A stretch of DNA of 64,000 bases from Actinostola sp. cb2023 (lineage: Eukaryota; Cnidaria; Anthozoa; Actiniaria; Actinostolidae). The notes under the pieces were generated by a model, which was not told where the DNA came from, ran no database searches, and worked only from the letters and a program-made list of their open reading frames with translations. Each line of letters opens with the position of its first letter. Within the stretch, counting starts at the first letter, position 1. Positions 32,902 to 44,241 of the stretch are shown here, one piece after another. A program made the translations under genes and the position numbers. Location of the stretch: the NCBI GenBank assembly GCA_033675265.1, contig JAUJYZ010000311.1, forward strand, positions 67,501-131,500. Direction: 5' to 3'.

Positions 32902-33978
32902 ATGGGGAAAGGAATAGGGGATAAACTCTTTCGTTACATCAAAGACGGTAGACCCAAACGTATTCGTTCTGTCCTGAAGAAGAGAAAAGATTTAAATATT
33001 GACGAGTTTGTCGACAGGAGAAAACGAACCGTTCTTCATGTCGCTTGTCTTCTAGGAGAACATGCTATCGTAAAGATATTAGTACAGTACGGAGCAAGTA
33101 TTGAAGCAAAGGATTCAGAAGGAAACACGGCTTTGCATCTAGCCTTACAGTATGCGCTACAGGTGTTGGAAGGAACGGTATATGATGATTTGATAAAGCC
33201 ATTGTTTAAACAGAATGTCACGGGAATGGATGAATTACTAGAGACAGCTAATGATGCTGGAGAAACACCGAGATACTTGTTCAAGAAATTCAAGTGGGAG
33301 TTACGCAAAAGGAGAGAAGATAGAAAACTGTACGAGAAAGAGGAAGAGCTTAGACGCGACGAGACTCGCCAAGCAAAAGAATGGCATGAAAAGTTGTTTT
33401 TTGAGATGGGACACGACGAAGAAGACTTGACTAAATTCGCGAACATGAATGAAGATTTTACACAGGAAACGTACGACGAATGGGCTGATCGGATCACCAA
33501 TGAAAGGCGCCATAAGCATTTTGTAGATACCAAGCAAAAAGATAGTGAAGGCAAGAAAACTAGGGACCAACAAGAAAAAGAAGCAAGCGAAAGAACTCGC
33601 CTATTACAAGAAGAACACGAAGCATACATCAAACAAATATCCCAAAAACGAAGGAGACTTAAAATGGCCACGCTGAAATCTCAGTACGAATCGCGTTGCA
33701 GTGCAGTTTTTGCTCAGAATGAAAAATGTCGATTAACGTTCAGTGACATACCATGGCCTAGTGATGGAGGAGGGCAAGAAATGGTCGAGATGATCAAAAC
33801 ATGGAGTGAAGCAGAGGATAACAGGAAGAAGTATCTACGAGATCAGCAAATTCGATGGCATCCTGACAAGTTTCTACAGAAATGTGGCGATAGACTCGAA
33901 GACGACGACAGACAACAAATAATATCTGCTGTGAACGAACTCTCACAAGGGATTAATGTCTTATTAGAAAGTGAATGA
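32902..33978 (+). CDS. NFKBIL1: NF-kappa-B inhibitor-like protein 1
   Basis: Nuclear ankyrin protein linked to restraint of innate signalling and to splicing control. 358 residues without intron: basic N-terminus (KDGRPKRIRSVLKKRK), two ankyrin repeats at about residues 35-105 (RTVLHVACLLGEHAIVKIL and GASIEAKDSEGNTALHLALQ), a long charged coiled-coil-prone middle (about 130-260), the FSDIPWPSDGGGQEM block (about 280), and the C-terminal KKYLRDQQIRWHPDKFLQK with a J-like HPD (about 312-335). Order and length match the human protein (381). The ATG at 32812 may add MADEVN through a short intron. Divergent from EDF1. Confidence 0.95.
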   Translation: MGKGIGDKLFRYIKDGRPKRIRSVLKKRKDLNIDEFVDRRKRTVLHVACLLGEHAIVKILVQYGASIEAKDSEGNTALHLALQYALQVLEGTVYDDLIKPLFKQNVTGMDELLETANDAGETPRYLFKKFKWELRKRREDRKLYEKEEELRRDETRQAKEWHEKLFFEMGHDEEDLTKFANMNEDFTQETYDEWADRITNERRHKHFVDTKQKDSEGKKTRDQQEKEASERTRLLQEEHEAYIKQISQKRRRLKMATLKSQYESRCSAVFAQNEKCRLTFSDIPWPSDGGGQEMVEMIKTWSEAEDNRKKYLRDQQIRWHPDKFLQKCGDRLEDDDRQQIISAVNELSQGINVLLESE

Positions 33979-34604
33979 ATTCCAGTCTGAATTATTCTGT
34001 GGTGTGAATTAAATTCACACCTCCATGATTAAAGCAACTAATATTGATACATAGCTTTTATGACTTTTATGTCAGTCATTTTTGCGCGACGCGACCAAGA
34101 GGATCAAACCTGTGTTAGTTTAAATTTGACACGGTTTTCTTTGTTATTCATAGGGCTTTATCTTCGGTATTGACTGGTTGAACAATAGAATTGAATTGAA
34201 TTGCTCATTATGAATTCACCGGGATGTATCCATATACAGCCCTGGGTTGTTTATGAATACATCCCGGTGAATTCATAATGAGCACTGAAATGCTATTCTT
34301 CATGCTATTCATATAGTATTCATGCTAAATAACACTCCAAAAAATACCAGAAAATGCCTCAGATTGCTTCGTGCGAAAACCTTGTCAAATTTAAACTAAG
34401 TCAGATAAATACCTCGAACGTCGGCAATAACGCTCCTATAAATCCTTCGGGCATACAGCCCTCGGGATTTATATGGCTTATTGCCTCCGTTCTCGGTATT
34501 TATCTCTTACTTGTAGCTAGGCTACATTGTAACTGCACAAAGTCGTTTTGATTATGAGTGGGAGGTGCAAGACCGTATAGTTACCAATACCGTACCGTAT
34601 GACC
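33979..34604. other. NFKBIL1 3' flank with two hairpins
   Basis: 34201-34287: arms tgctcattatgaattcaccg / cggtgaattcataatgagca, near perfect. 34420-34490: imperfect palindrome around aataacgctcctataaatcc / ggatttatatggcttatt. No gene. Confidence 0.6.
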
Positions 34605-34770
34605 GTATAGAGTCGTTTTCGTATGAACTCGTGGGAAGCCTACTGCACGGAGTTACGGTACGGAAAACATTTCTGATTCAACCAATCACAGCGTGAAAAA
34701 TCATTGCTCAACCAATCAGAATGCTTAGATATCGCACAGCACAAACCGTACCGTAACAGCATATGGGTAT
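34605..34770. mobile_element. MITE family 5 (AGAGTCGTTTTCGTATGA), copy 1
   Basis: agagtcgttttcgtatgaac...gttacggtacggaa...caaccaatcacagcg...caaccaatcagaatgc. Copies at 41463, 46975 and 61633 share the ends, the CGTACCGTA blocks and the paired CCAAT-type boxes. This copy lacks its right end. Confidence 0.7.
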
Positions 34771-35192
34771 TTTGTCTGCGCATGCGCCAACACAGCATTG
34801 ACCAAACAAAAACAGAACATAAACATAGACTTTATGACCAGTGACGTCTGAACCATTTTACAGCTCGATAGCTCATTTTAAGGATATTTTGTAGGAGATC
34901 TACGCGTTTCTAAAGTTTAAACGTCATGAAAATTTACTCATTTTTAAAGACGATAAACACTTCTTCCCCTGGGTATATCTTTGGCCGCTGTTATTTCTTT
35001 TGATGGCGAGATCAGTTTACATTGAAATGCGACTGTGGTGTTTGGAGTTGGATGTTCAGCGTTAATTATTTCTACAATCAAGTATTCTACAGCACTGGAT
35101 TGTGATGCAAGTAAACTTTTAGAATTTTAATGAAATGGTCTTTCAGGTGGACGCGATTTCGAGTTATGGCCCGGTGAATATGTAGAAGTGTT
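34771..35192. other. Unassigned intergenic
   Basis: No coding region or repeat recognised. Confidence 0.4.
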
Positions 35193-36724
35193 CAGGGGCG
35201 TAGCGTGCATATACGCACGTACGCACGTGCGTACAATTTAAAATCCTTAATATATGTATATATTATAAAACTTATTATTATTATTATTATTATTATAAAA
35301 AACATAAAAATATTTAAAATAAAATGAAATCTATAAGACAAAATCTTAACAGCTCACGGCAGATTACTTGCTGGAAACTACTCAGAAGGCAGGAAAATGC
35401 TATTTTGGAGACCCTACACCTCTAAAAAATTTCGGGGAGCATGCCCCCGCATTAGGCATAAGTAGATTGTGCTAGTAAATTTGGGAAAAGTTGCTTGAAA
35501 ATATAGCCAAAAGTTGCTCTAAAGTTGCTAATATATCCAAAAGTTGCCACCACAATTTAAAAAAGTTGCTTGCTCTCTAGAGTCGTTTGTTCTAGATAAA
35601 TGCTCAAAACATGTTTGTTTGTTTGTTTTCATTTCAACAATTTCATTAAATATTCTTCCAATCATTAAAAGATGATAAAAAACATTGTTTAATGAAAAAT
35701 ATAAATACTTTTGTTAATCAATCTCTTTTAACTCAACATAACTTCAATAAATAAGATACGTATTTCATCTGATTCATGTGATTGTGATCATGCCATGACT
35801 CGCACGTACTACAGCAAAGATGGCCGGCGGCAATTCATGTTGCAGCGAATAACCGCTGGATATTTAAGCGCCCGTTATAAATCAGTAGCCGCTGTCCAGA
35901 TTTCGTGGGCACACGTAAAGCGAGTGAGTCCAGAGCCATTTGGGAGCCATTTATGGGATCCTGCCTAGTTTTAATAAAATCTGCTTTGATAAAATTCTTT
36001 TTTAGATGAAATAACGAACTTTTTGATGGTTTGGATCGATTTTATACCAATTTGTTGCTCAAAAGTTGCCAAGGAAGGCAAAAGTTGCCCTAGGTTGCTG
36101 GTCCTACAAAAAGTTGCTCAAAACGCCAAAAGTTGCTCAAAAGTTGCCGAGCACAATCTACTTATGCTTACCCCGCATCCCCCTACGAGTTTGCACCTTC
36201 GCCACTCGTCAGATTGTGTCCCCAATAAATTTCCCCTTTCAGTCAGTCATTGTAGGCATGTATAATGATGATTGTAGTTAGTACAGTCTCAAACAAAATA
36301 AATACCAAAAAACTGGCTTCGCCTCGGGTTATTATATCGCTATATATAACGGTAGCGGTATATAACCCGTTTACATAAATCCTTTACATAACCTTTACAT
36401 AAATCCTTTACCTAAATCCTTTACACAACCTTTACATAAATCCTTTACACAACCAATACTCATAAAATTATTCACACAACCTTAACATAAATCCTTTATA
36501 TAACCTTTACATAAATCCCCCCATAAAACTGAATGATAAATGCATTTTACTATATGTATTTATATAGCGATAAAGTCCGCTGGAAAACGAAGAAAATGGT
36601 ATTTCCAAGGCTCTAGATTTCTAAATTTTCAGGGGGGGCATGCCCCCTTACCCCCCTAGAAGCTCACGCCTTCGGCGCTCGTTGCTATGTGCGTACATTG
36701 CAAAAAAAACACGCTACGCCCCTG
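35193..36724. mobile_element. hAT-like non-autonomous element with CAGGGGCGTAGC ends
   Basis: Termini caggggcgtagcgtg (35193) and cacgctacgcccctg (to 36724) are inverted repeats of the well-known hAT type. The flank gtgtt occurs on both sides, compatible with a 5 bp duplication but not with the usual 8 bp. Inside is an inverted pair gcataagtagattgtgct / agcacaatctacttatgc (about 35456-36169) bordering (aaagttgc)n arrays, and a tataaccc / cctttacataaat tandem array at 36380-36525. No transposase. Confidence 0.8.
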
Positions 36725-37530
36725 GTGTTCAATTTAGGTCGAACTTTAATGAGATATTTCTTGAAATTTTTACCGACCCCCAAGTTGGAGATAATTACCA
36801 CAGCATTCATTCCTTTATATAATTTCAGTTTTTATAGAGAATGGGGCTTCAAAAATTGTATAGCTGTCAGATTAAATAGATTCTTCTCACCCTATACTCG
36901 GTGTAATGGCGGAATTGATGTTTTGTGTTACTTCTCGAAGCCCATGGTTCTATCATATCTTCGTCTATTTCCTTATTCTAAGTCTTTGAAAGTATAAATG
37001 AGAGAACAGACTTTGAAAAAAAATAGTTGTTAAGAAAATTAAAACTTGTTTCCACTGTTTTGCATTGCAATAGTTTTGCTTACCATTTACGGGACTCGCG
37101 ACGAGCAGAAATGTGGACTCCAAGCATTCAAGTCAAATTATCTTTCGATTTCTACCGACCCCCAAGCTGCTTAATGTTACGGAGGCGAAGATTATTCAAT
37201 AGTCATTCCATTCATCACAATAAATGACTTTCAAAAAATGCATAGCTCCTGCTATGAATGTTCAAAGTGCATGTATACGACGAAGACGGCAGCCATTGTC
37301 AGTTTAGCTTGTCATGTCTGGACCTCCCTCACCTTGCAATATGCAACTCATAATGCATCGTAAATACTGGTTATGACAACTGCAGCATGCCTTCAGCATT
37401 GATAAAATAGAATCCATCATTTTAGAGTTGCATATGTTCATATAGACAAGTTAATAAATAAATATATGAGATAGAACTTCGCCATCTTGTTTGTTATTCC
37501 TGGTATTTAAATTAGCGCGGGATGGCGCGG
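36725..37530. other. Unassigned intergenic with a diverged repeat pair
   Basis: 36765-36850 (tttttaccgacccccaagtt...) and 37145-37235 (tttctaccgacccccaagct...) are diverged direct repeats. No coding evidence. Confidence 0.5.
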
Positions 37531-37555
37531 GATATATGCGCGTGTCAGAGGGTCT

Positions 37556-37930
37556 TTGTGTTCATGTTGGCATTTCACGCATGCGCAGACAAAATGCCCA
37601 TGTGCTATCCCTAGTGGGTTCCGCTCGAGCGTATACGTAGTTTACAAATTTTCTTGTGCAGGCTGTGGTGCCTGCTATGTCGGTGAAACCTCTCGACACC
37701 TTACTACGCGCATGCATGAACACCTTACTACGGATAAGGCCTCTCACATTTACAAATATCTAGAAAGCTCGTCGGAATGTCGAGCCCTATGCTCCAGTGA
37801 ATCATTTAAGATACTTGATCAGGCCAGAACTGGCTTCCAATTGAAAATTAAGGAAGCCATTCACATCCTTTGGGAAAAGCCCTCTTTAAATCAACAAGTC
37901 TCTCATGTAAATTTAAAACTTTCACTGTAA
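37556..37930 (+). pseudogene. Truncated Penelope-like retroelement, GIY-YIG endonuclease end
   Basis: 124 codons reading VVYKFSCAGCGACYVGETSR, HLTTRMHEHL, and later FKILDQARTGFQLKIKEAIH and WEKPSLNQQVSHVNLKLSL: the cysteine-rich GIY-YIG core (YVG, conserved Arg, metal-binding Glu) and the standard C-terminal tail of Penelope-like elements. The reverse transcriptase part is missing, so the copy is 5'-truncated and the first Met is not a real start. The stop at 37928-37930 is followed by about 75 bases and then a hammerhead-like motif. Confidence 0.85.
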
Positions 37931-38002
37931 TCACATACTTCAATGTTCTTTTGTTCTTCATACTGATATATTATATATAAGCTCATACATTGTATAGATC
38001 AC

Positions 38003-38046
38003 TCATTACTGATGATGGCAGCAGCACTGCCGAAACATGTTTAAAT
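38003..38046 (+). ncRNA. Hammerhead-ribozyme-like motif at the 3' end of the Penelope-like element
   Basis: CTGATGA (38009-38015), a stem GGCAG/CTGCC with a 5-base loop (38017-38031), then GAAAC and the short palindrome ACATGT; ATTA before and TAAA after can pair as stem I. This is the core order of type I hammerheads known from Penelope-like elements. Deviation: one unpaired base between CTGATGA and stem II. Confidence 0.5.
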
Positions 38047-38137
38047 TAAAAATTGTCGTAATCTTTATCAAACTATATGTAATTTTATATTTCCCCCAAC
38101 TGTCTTGTTTTTCACTGATATTGATTTTTCTTTTCAG

Positions 38138-38215
38138 ACATTTTTTCAGACATAATAACCAACTTACCTCGCTACCCAGCGGTCTCTTCAACAATACAAA
38201 ACAGCTGACGCGGGT
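38138..38215 (+). pseudogene. Isolated leucine-rich-repeat exon
   Basis: Frame reads [18 protein letters not shown], nearly identical to the exons at 54832 and 55042, and the upstream intron tract (tttttcactgatattgattt) is shared too. It is 78 rather than 72 bases, and its donor is gtaggc instead of gtaagt, so it may be decayed. 16.6 kb separates it from the next LRR exon, with genes on the other strand between; it could be a first exon of that gene or a stray duplicate. Confidence 0.6.
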
Positions 38216-39250
38216 GTAGGCAACAACTTTAATGAAAAATTATCGATTGTATACTTAACAGTATTGATAGTACAGTGTGCATAAAATATCATCCCGATTT
38301 TTGCGGAGGAAAAGTTGATAAATATTTAATTGTAAAGTTTAGTGGAGATTCGGTGGACTCATATATTGGATGTAACTGTCAATGTCATTCAAGTGAGAAC
38401 AGGGAAAAAAGATCTGAAAAACCTCCCACAAAAACGTTGAAACTTGTGGCAAAGACTATTCTCGATCTGACAACAACCTGTAGTTTCTAACGATTGTCTG
38501 AGTGAATATATCTAGGTCAACTAAAACTAGAAAATATCAAAAAATGAAGACAGGTCTTCGAGCTATTTTTTGAGTAAATCTACGACGTGTTGATTTTCGA
38601 ACTACTTTTCATTGGTTGGGCTTCCTGTGGTAGAGCTCTTTCAATATGGCGGATCATCCGTTTTAAAAGGCTTGTTTCCATAACCCAAACCGCCCTTTGC
38701 CGACCAAACAATAGAACGAATATATTGTGTTACTGCATCGTTCTATTGTTTTATATTAATGAGGTCCTTTTGAGGTATCCCATTTAGCCTCCACCTGTTT
38801 TAATATTCAACGGCGAATATATAAAAATCTAACACGGTGACCTACCCTGATATTTTTGCCCTGAGTAGGTATTTACGAAAGCTAAAACATATCAAAAAAT
38901 GAGGGTAGGTCTTCGAGCTAAATTTTAAGGAAATCGCCAAAATGTCCAAAAATAGGATCGTAAAGGACGGTCAAAATGTATTGTTTTTGAAATTTTGGCT
39001 TTGAAAACTTATTGTTCAACACAATAAAATGCCAAGTTTAAAAAAAATGGTTCGACAAAAAATTGGACGATCGCATTACCTTAAGCTTTACATCTGGTTT
39101 TTTTTATTACTAATTTCGAGCTGTTATTTTCATTTCCGGAGTTCATTTTGACACTGCTATTCGAATTATGGGAGTTAGGGTCACGTGACACACGGAAGAC
39201 GTATTTCGAACGTATGAATCGATAACCTGCCGATGTTCCAGTTGCCGATA
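38216..39250. repeat. Intergenic with a 40-base direct repeat and a motif copy
   Basis: aaaatatcaaaaaatgaaga caggtcttcgagct (38531) and its relative at 38887 are direct repeats. ttgggcttcctgtggtagag at 38616 is a full copy of the recurrent motif, beside tcaatatggcggatcatcc. No gene supported (a 71-codon frame at 38275 has no recognisable content). Confidence 0.5.
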
Positions 39251-40112
39251 GCCTGTCGATGTTTACAGATAATCACGAAAATACATCGGGGAGACATCGG
39301 AGGGTATCGTCGTGGTTCCGAATAGGTTCCGAATACTATCTAGCCTGCGTAGCCAGGCTCTGGAGGGGGAGGGGTGGGGAAAGAGGGAAGGGGAAAAGGG
39401 GAGGGGGACTGGAGAAAAGAGGACAAGGAGAGGGGGAGGGAAAAATCACATCGTTTTACTACCATTTTGCACGAGGTCAGTACACATGATCGCGGTAAAA
39501 CTCCAGCTGATTGATCGGCTGGTATCCATGGTAAGATACAACTGGTCCCATCCCCTACCCCGCAATGCACAACAAATGTACAGACACTTGGTTTTTATAC
39601 GACATTCGTTGCGATCAAAATGCTGCAATATTATATGTTTTGCATCGTAAACAGTTTGAATCGGGTAGCTTACGAGTTTTCCCAGCAAGTCATTCATAGC
39701 GAGTGTTTACTTTTTTCCCAAGGGGGTCGTGCATCGTCACAGTTTTGCCGGCTGGCCGTGATCATGTGACCTGGAAGTAGAATGATGTGAAACACGGTTG
39801 AGACGAAGTCAAATTTGGATTGTTCAGAGCATTAAACGAGCAGAAAATATGCCGTTAGTTTCGATTTTTTAGATCAAGGTAAGAGTTTGGGAATGTCCCA
39901 TCGTCGTCCTTTGGTGCTGTCGAGTTTTTGGGGGGGGAATCGAGGGATTTTTTACCGGGTAAAAATCGAGCGGTAGCCGTTGGAGGTAGCGCTCGTAGTT
40001 TCCTGCCTTGTCACTGTATAGTACTGAGGGGAGAAAATAAATAAAAACAACGTCTAATGTGGATAAAACTACCTGAAATGACTTTATCTAGAAATAATAC
40101 AACAAGATTCAA
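39251..40112. other. Intergenic with a purine-rich tract
   Basis: 39356-39452 is G/A-rich (ggagggggaggggtgggg...). No gene seen; 39790-40110 reads like unique sequence without an exon I can defend. Confidence 0.45.
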
Positions 40113-40372
40113 AGCCATTTTTCATTTCAATGACGTTTTTATTTTTCTAATCGTTAGGTTCACTGCAGTACATGTTTATTGCTTGGGCTGCCTGTGGTAT
40201 ATTTTTCATTTCAATGACGTTTTTATTTTTCTAATCGTTAGGTTCACTGCAGTACATGTTTATTGCTTGGGCTGCCTGTGGTATATTTTTCATTTCAATG
40301 ACGTTTTTATTTTTCTAATCGTTAGGTTCACTGCAGTACATGTTTATGGCTTGGGCTGCCTGTGGTATATTT
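40113..40372 (+). repeat. 84 bp minisatellite, three copies, each ending in the recurrent motif
   Basis: Unit from tttttcatttcaatgacgtt to gcttgggctgcctgtggtat; copies differ by one or two bases. Motif copies at 40183, 40267 and 40351. 84 is a multiple of three, so an open frame runs through, but there is no sign of a real protein. Confidence 0.92.
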
Positions 40373-40499
40373 GACTATTTTTTGTATATTTTATAGTGAG
40401 GTCCACAAGTTTATCAGTCTTTGACTGTAATGTGTCTACACTATAACCTCGTTAAATAAGTTATTATTATTAATTATTATTAGTATTATTATAGTAGTA

Positions 40500-41158
40500 C
40501 TAAAGTAGGGCGTGGCAGATTTGCGTGCGCACCGAGAAATTTGTCAGCCCCTTTTCTTGCATGTGTACATGGACGACAAAACTTTACAAATACTTGGAAT
40601 CAAATTCAGTCGAAAGTCATACTGTAAATTGTCGTTTTAATTGGAACATGTGCTTCTTCGAGGGTAAATAGAAACTGAGAAAAATAAAAGTGCCAGACGG
40701 GATTTGAACCACGACCTCCTGGATACTAGTCAAGTGCTCATCACGTGTTCAACCACTCTATACTACTTTTAGATTATCATGCAACTTTATTCCAGTCAAA
40801 GAGAATTACTTCGAGGAATTAACATATTTTGCGAGACATTTGAACGAAATCTCAACGATGTGGTGACGATACAAATGTTTTGGAAGCTCATTCCATGTCC
40901 ATCTGATTGTTTTTGTGCAACCACGTGACCCTAAATCCCTTGAGAAATAAATGATGATGCAGCCGCCATGTTGGATGGACCAACAAGAGAAGCTAATGAG
41001 AAATGCTTTGTTATCAGGAATCAATATGACGACTATGACGTAACTTAACTTTCACTCCAAGAATAGTGGTTTATAGATTCGGTAAATTCGGTACTGTGCT
41101 CCGTGTTTATCTCTGAAGCTGCTTTACTTTATGCAAGCCAAGACAAATTATAGTGGAA
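40500..41158. repeat. Left part of a segmental duplication, with a tRNA-like repeat
   Basis: gcgtgcgcaccgag (40525) through tttatgcaagccaag (41133) matches 45300-46665. 40690-40760, on the minus strand, resembles a tRNA T-arm and D-arm (ggtcgtggttcaaatcccgt) and is probably a tRNA-derived SINE head. No coding sequence. Confidence 0.65.
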
Positions 41159-42671
41159 TCAAAATTCTTGTGGTCGTATCTTCATATCCACTCTCTTCAG
41201 TGAATAATCATGACCCTTCCAATGCTTCCAGACAACACCTTTGGCCGTTTGGTTGGTTGGACCTTTCAGGTAAAGACCGTTTAGATTGCTGTGATGACAC
41301 GCTTCGTACCACCAAGCACCGACGAACTTCACAGCACAATTGTTAGGATGCTCATCATTGTCACGATCCTTTGTAGTGAAGCTGGAGTTGTTTTGACGCC
41401 TTAGAGAGTCGCCAGCATTTCCTGGAGAAAAGACACGAAGATGAGTGCCGTACTACGTATTAGAGTCATTTTCGCGGTATGAGTGGGAAGTAGTTACAGT
41501 ACGGTTCGTGCCGTGCTGTGCGGTATTCATGCCGTGTCCAAGCATTCTGATTGGTTGAACAATGATTTTGCGCGCTGTGATTGGTTGAATAGATGTGTTC
41601 GATTCCGTACTGTGACCGTAACTCCGTACCGTAGCCGGTTTCCCACTCATACGAAAACGACTCTAGTAACTTACATAGTTAGATTGAATAAAGCACATAA
41701 TAATTTGGTATTCATTTGTCAAGGTGTATATTTCAATCTATTCCGATTAATTGATCTCAACAAAGTCAAACTTAACATAGGTTAGTACCTGTGTATGCCC
41801 CAATAGTCAGTCGGTAATTATCTGCCTCATCAGCCACGTTGAACGAGTCGTACTCCGCGTATCGCGTGTTTCCCTCGAAGTCCTCCATGTCCACTCGCAG
41901 TCGGTAGCTTCCCTGTGACGTCAGAGCGTGTATGGCGTCCAGTCCCAACCAGTACTCTCCGAACTTGTTACCAATCCCCCTTTTGTAGTCGGCCCAGCCA
42001 CGATAGAAATCAACCGAGCCGTCTAGTCGTTTCTGGATGACAGTCCATCCTCCACCACTAGTTACCATGTCACAATAGACTTGAAGCAAGGTCGATGGAG
42101 CGAGAACTATGTCATAAACGTCGTTCATTCGGGTTCCTCTCTTCCAAATCTCAGCACAGTTTTTGTAACTCGCAGTCTGTAAAAGAGAAGAAATTGAAGG
42201 GTCTTGGATATTTAAGCCTAAACTGAACATCGAAGTTAAAAATCAAACTATAACTCATAAATATTTAAGATTTATATTATTTAATTTATTTACCTGCACA
42301 AGTACGATATGGTCAAACTGCTCGTCGTTCTCCAAGGCATAAGACTGATCTTTCAAATCTGAGGACAGGAGTTGACACTCGTGAAGCCCGTTTGTAGGCT
42401 GTTTCTTAAAGTTAACAGCAACACACCCGTCTGTCATCTGAGAACACTGCTGAATACACGCCATGTCATCGTATACTTGAACGCTTTTGATCTTGCCTGG
42501 TCGTTGCTTCTTGTTTCTTGTAATGGAGAAATATGAGTTGTGAAAGCGACTGGAATCCAGTGGCCATGGAGGAAAGTCGGTGGGAAGTTGAAGCTGATAG
42601 GATTGATGAAACAACATATAGAAAACAGCGAAGGAAATGACGAAGAGGATTTGAAGTCTGTAAAAAGACAT
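41159..42671 (-). CDS. Secreted PAN/apple plus fibrinogen-domain protein (FReD-1, three exons)
   Basis: A likely secreted, lectin-like fibrinogen-related protein. Exons on the minus strand: 42671-42294, 42176-41789, 41421-41159; phases fit and give 342 residues. Signal peptide at 1-25 ([20 protein letters not shown]; chosen over the ATG at 42716 because the hydrophobic run then starts properly). PAN/apple-like region at about 30-126 with [20 protein letters not shown]. Fibrinogen domain from about 127: [52 protein letters not shown], the calcium loop [34 protein letters not shown] and the C-terminal [16 protein letters not shown] sits in intron 2. Function (innate recognition or adhesion) is inference from the family. 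Confidence 0.93.
41463..41668. mobile_element. MITE family 5, copy 2 (in intron 2 of FReD-1)
   Basis: Ends agagtcattttcgcggtatg / catacgaaaacgactct (imperfect inverted repeats), with CCAAT-like gattggttg boxes. The same intron position is occupied in the duplicated copy at 46975, so it predates the duplication. Confidence 0.85.
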
Positions 42672-42948
42672 TTGTCTTGAAAGTTGAGTTTCGCTTCGAA
42701 CGAGGGCGAAAGTCACACAGTGTTTGTCGAGTCGTGTAGATGAAGATCTGTTTGTGTACAGAAAATATTTGCTTCATGAAAGGCCGTACGAGCTCGAAAG
42801 TTAATGAATTAGTTATCACTATGGTATAGTTATTTGTCTTGTGTTTTTGTTTTTTTCTGTTGTTTTTTTTAATTTGAAGTACAATTCTCTTTTTAACAAA
42901 GCAAAACTATTACTATATAAAAGACTTACACTTGGCGTGCACTTAGGT

Positions 42949-44241
42949 GAGGGTCCCCAATAGGTTTGGCGGGACGCGGGATTGGCCATATTTTAAAGGC
43001 GGGATTCGGGATGCGAACTTAAAACAGAGCGGGAAGCGGGATTCTCAATTACGAGCGGTAGCGGGATTTCGTGATTTTAGGCGCCGGGATTCGGGAATCG
43101 TAAGTGTTTGCAGCGGGATACGGGATTAAAATTGACTTATCATCAGTTAATTATTGATCAGCGTATGAATAGACTTCTTTGTCGTTGTCATCGAATACAT
43201 TATCACTTTTTAAATGACCTTCGGTGTGTATTTGATTTTCGTTTATCTGGACATGACGTCACAGACGTCACATGAAAAGAATATCCAGATGTCTTTTTTA
43301 GTCAGATCATGTCACAGAGGTCACAGAGCATCACACTGCTAAGACCTCACAACGTGCTTTACTCCTTTACCATTCAACAAATCTTTCAAAGTGATCTTCG
43401 ACATCTTCTATTGATTGATTATTATTTTTAGTTCAATTTTTCTAGATAGGTGTCCCCAATTAGCATACTTTTAAATGTAAGCTAACAAATTAAGACACAT
43501 TAATAAAGTTTATTATTATTATTTATTATTCACTGCTCAAGAGACTCGATCAGTGTTTGAAAGAATGGGCACATACCTATGGCGCCGCAATTCGCCAGAA
43601 GACAGTGCGTCAAGAAACTATGATGGCAAAAGCTGGAACTCTACCAGCTTACTTGTACCAAAAAGACCCGGCAAAAAGATGTTGTTCCGGGAGAGGCAGT
43701 TAATCTTACAGATGACGTAGAAGATGCGGAGATGAGTACGAGTCATCTAGCAGTGCAGACGAGGAATAAATCGAGGACGAAATGACGACTTCGATCGGAT
43801 GGGGAAGCGAACTTCTTGCTTGGGAGATCGGAAAAGTATCAACTGCGACATTCGGTAGATTTGTCCGCATCAATTCCCGGATAATGTTTTGAATCTTAAT
43901 AGCATAAAGAAAAAAACAGCTAACAAAAAAAAAGAAAAGAAAAAGATAAAAGAAAAGAAAAACTAAGAGAAAAAAAATGTAAAGAAACAATATTGAACAC
44001 TATACAGCAACAGGAACAGCAAGAATTAAACACGTACGTACCGGCGTTTGTTTACTTGGCTTTCATTCATTGCATAAAGGTATGTATTTGACTTTATCCA
44101 TACTTAATAATTAATACAGAAACTGAAATTGTCGAATCTTTGGCGGGATCGGGATTTTAATATAAAAACGAGCGGGATGGCGGGACTGCCAGCAAAAAAG
44201 AGCGGGATGGCGGGAACCGAGAACCCCTATTGGGGACCCTC
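42949..44241. mobile_element. 1.3 kb element with GAGGGTCCCCAATAGG ends and 6 bp duplication
   Basis: Perfect 16 bp terminal inverted repeats (gagggtccccaatagg / cctattggggaccctc) with TTAGGT directly outside both ends (42943-42948, 44242-44247). Subterminal gcgggatt repeats stand at both sides. The interior retains a broken plus-strand frame at about 43535-43790 (LKEWAHTYGAAIRQKTVRQE..., then an acidic stretch) that may be the end of a lost protein, plus a retroposon tail at 43448-43525. Superfamily not recognised. Confidence 0.85.

Noticed and set aside
33036..33671. 211-codon frame antisense to NFKBIL1
   Set aside because: Shadow frame opposite a well supported coding sequence; no family content.
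42466..42819. 117-codon frame overlapping FReD-1 exon 1
   Set aside because: Same strand, other frame; FReD-1 frame has signal peptide, PAN and in-phase splice to the fibrinogen domain.
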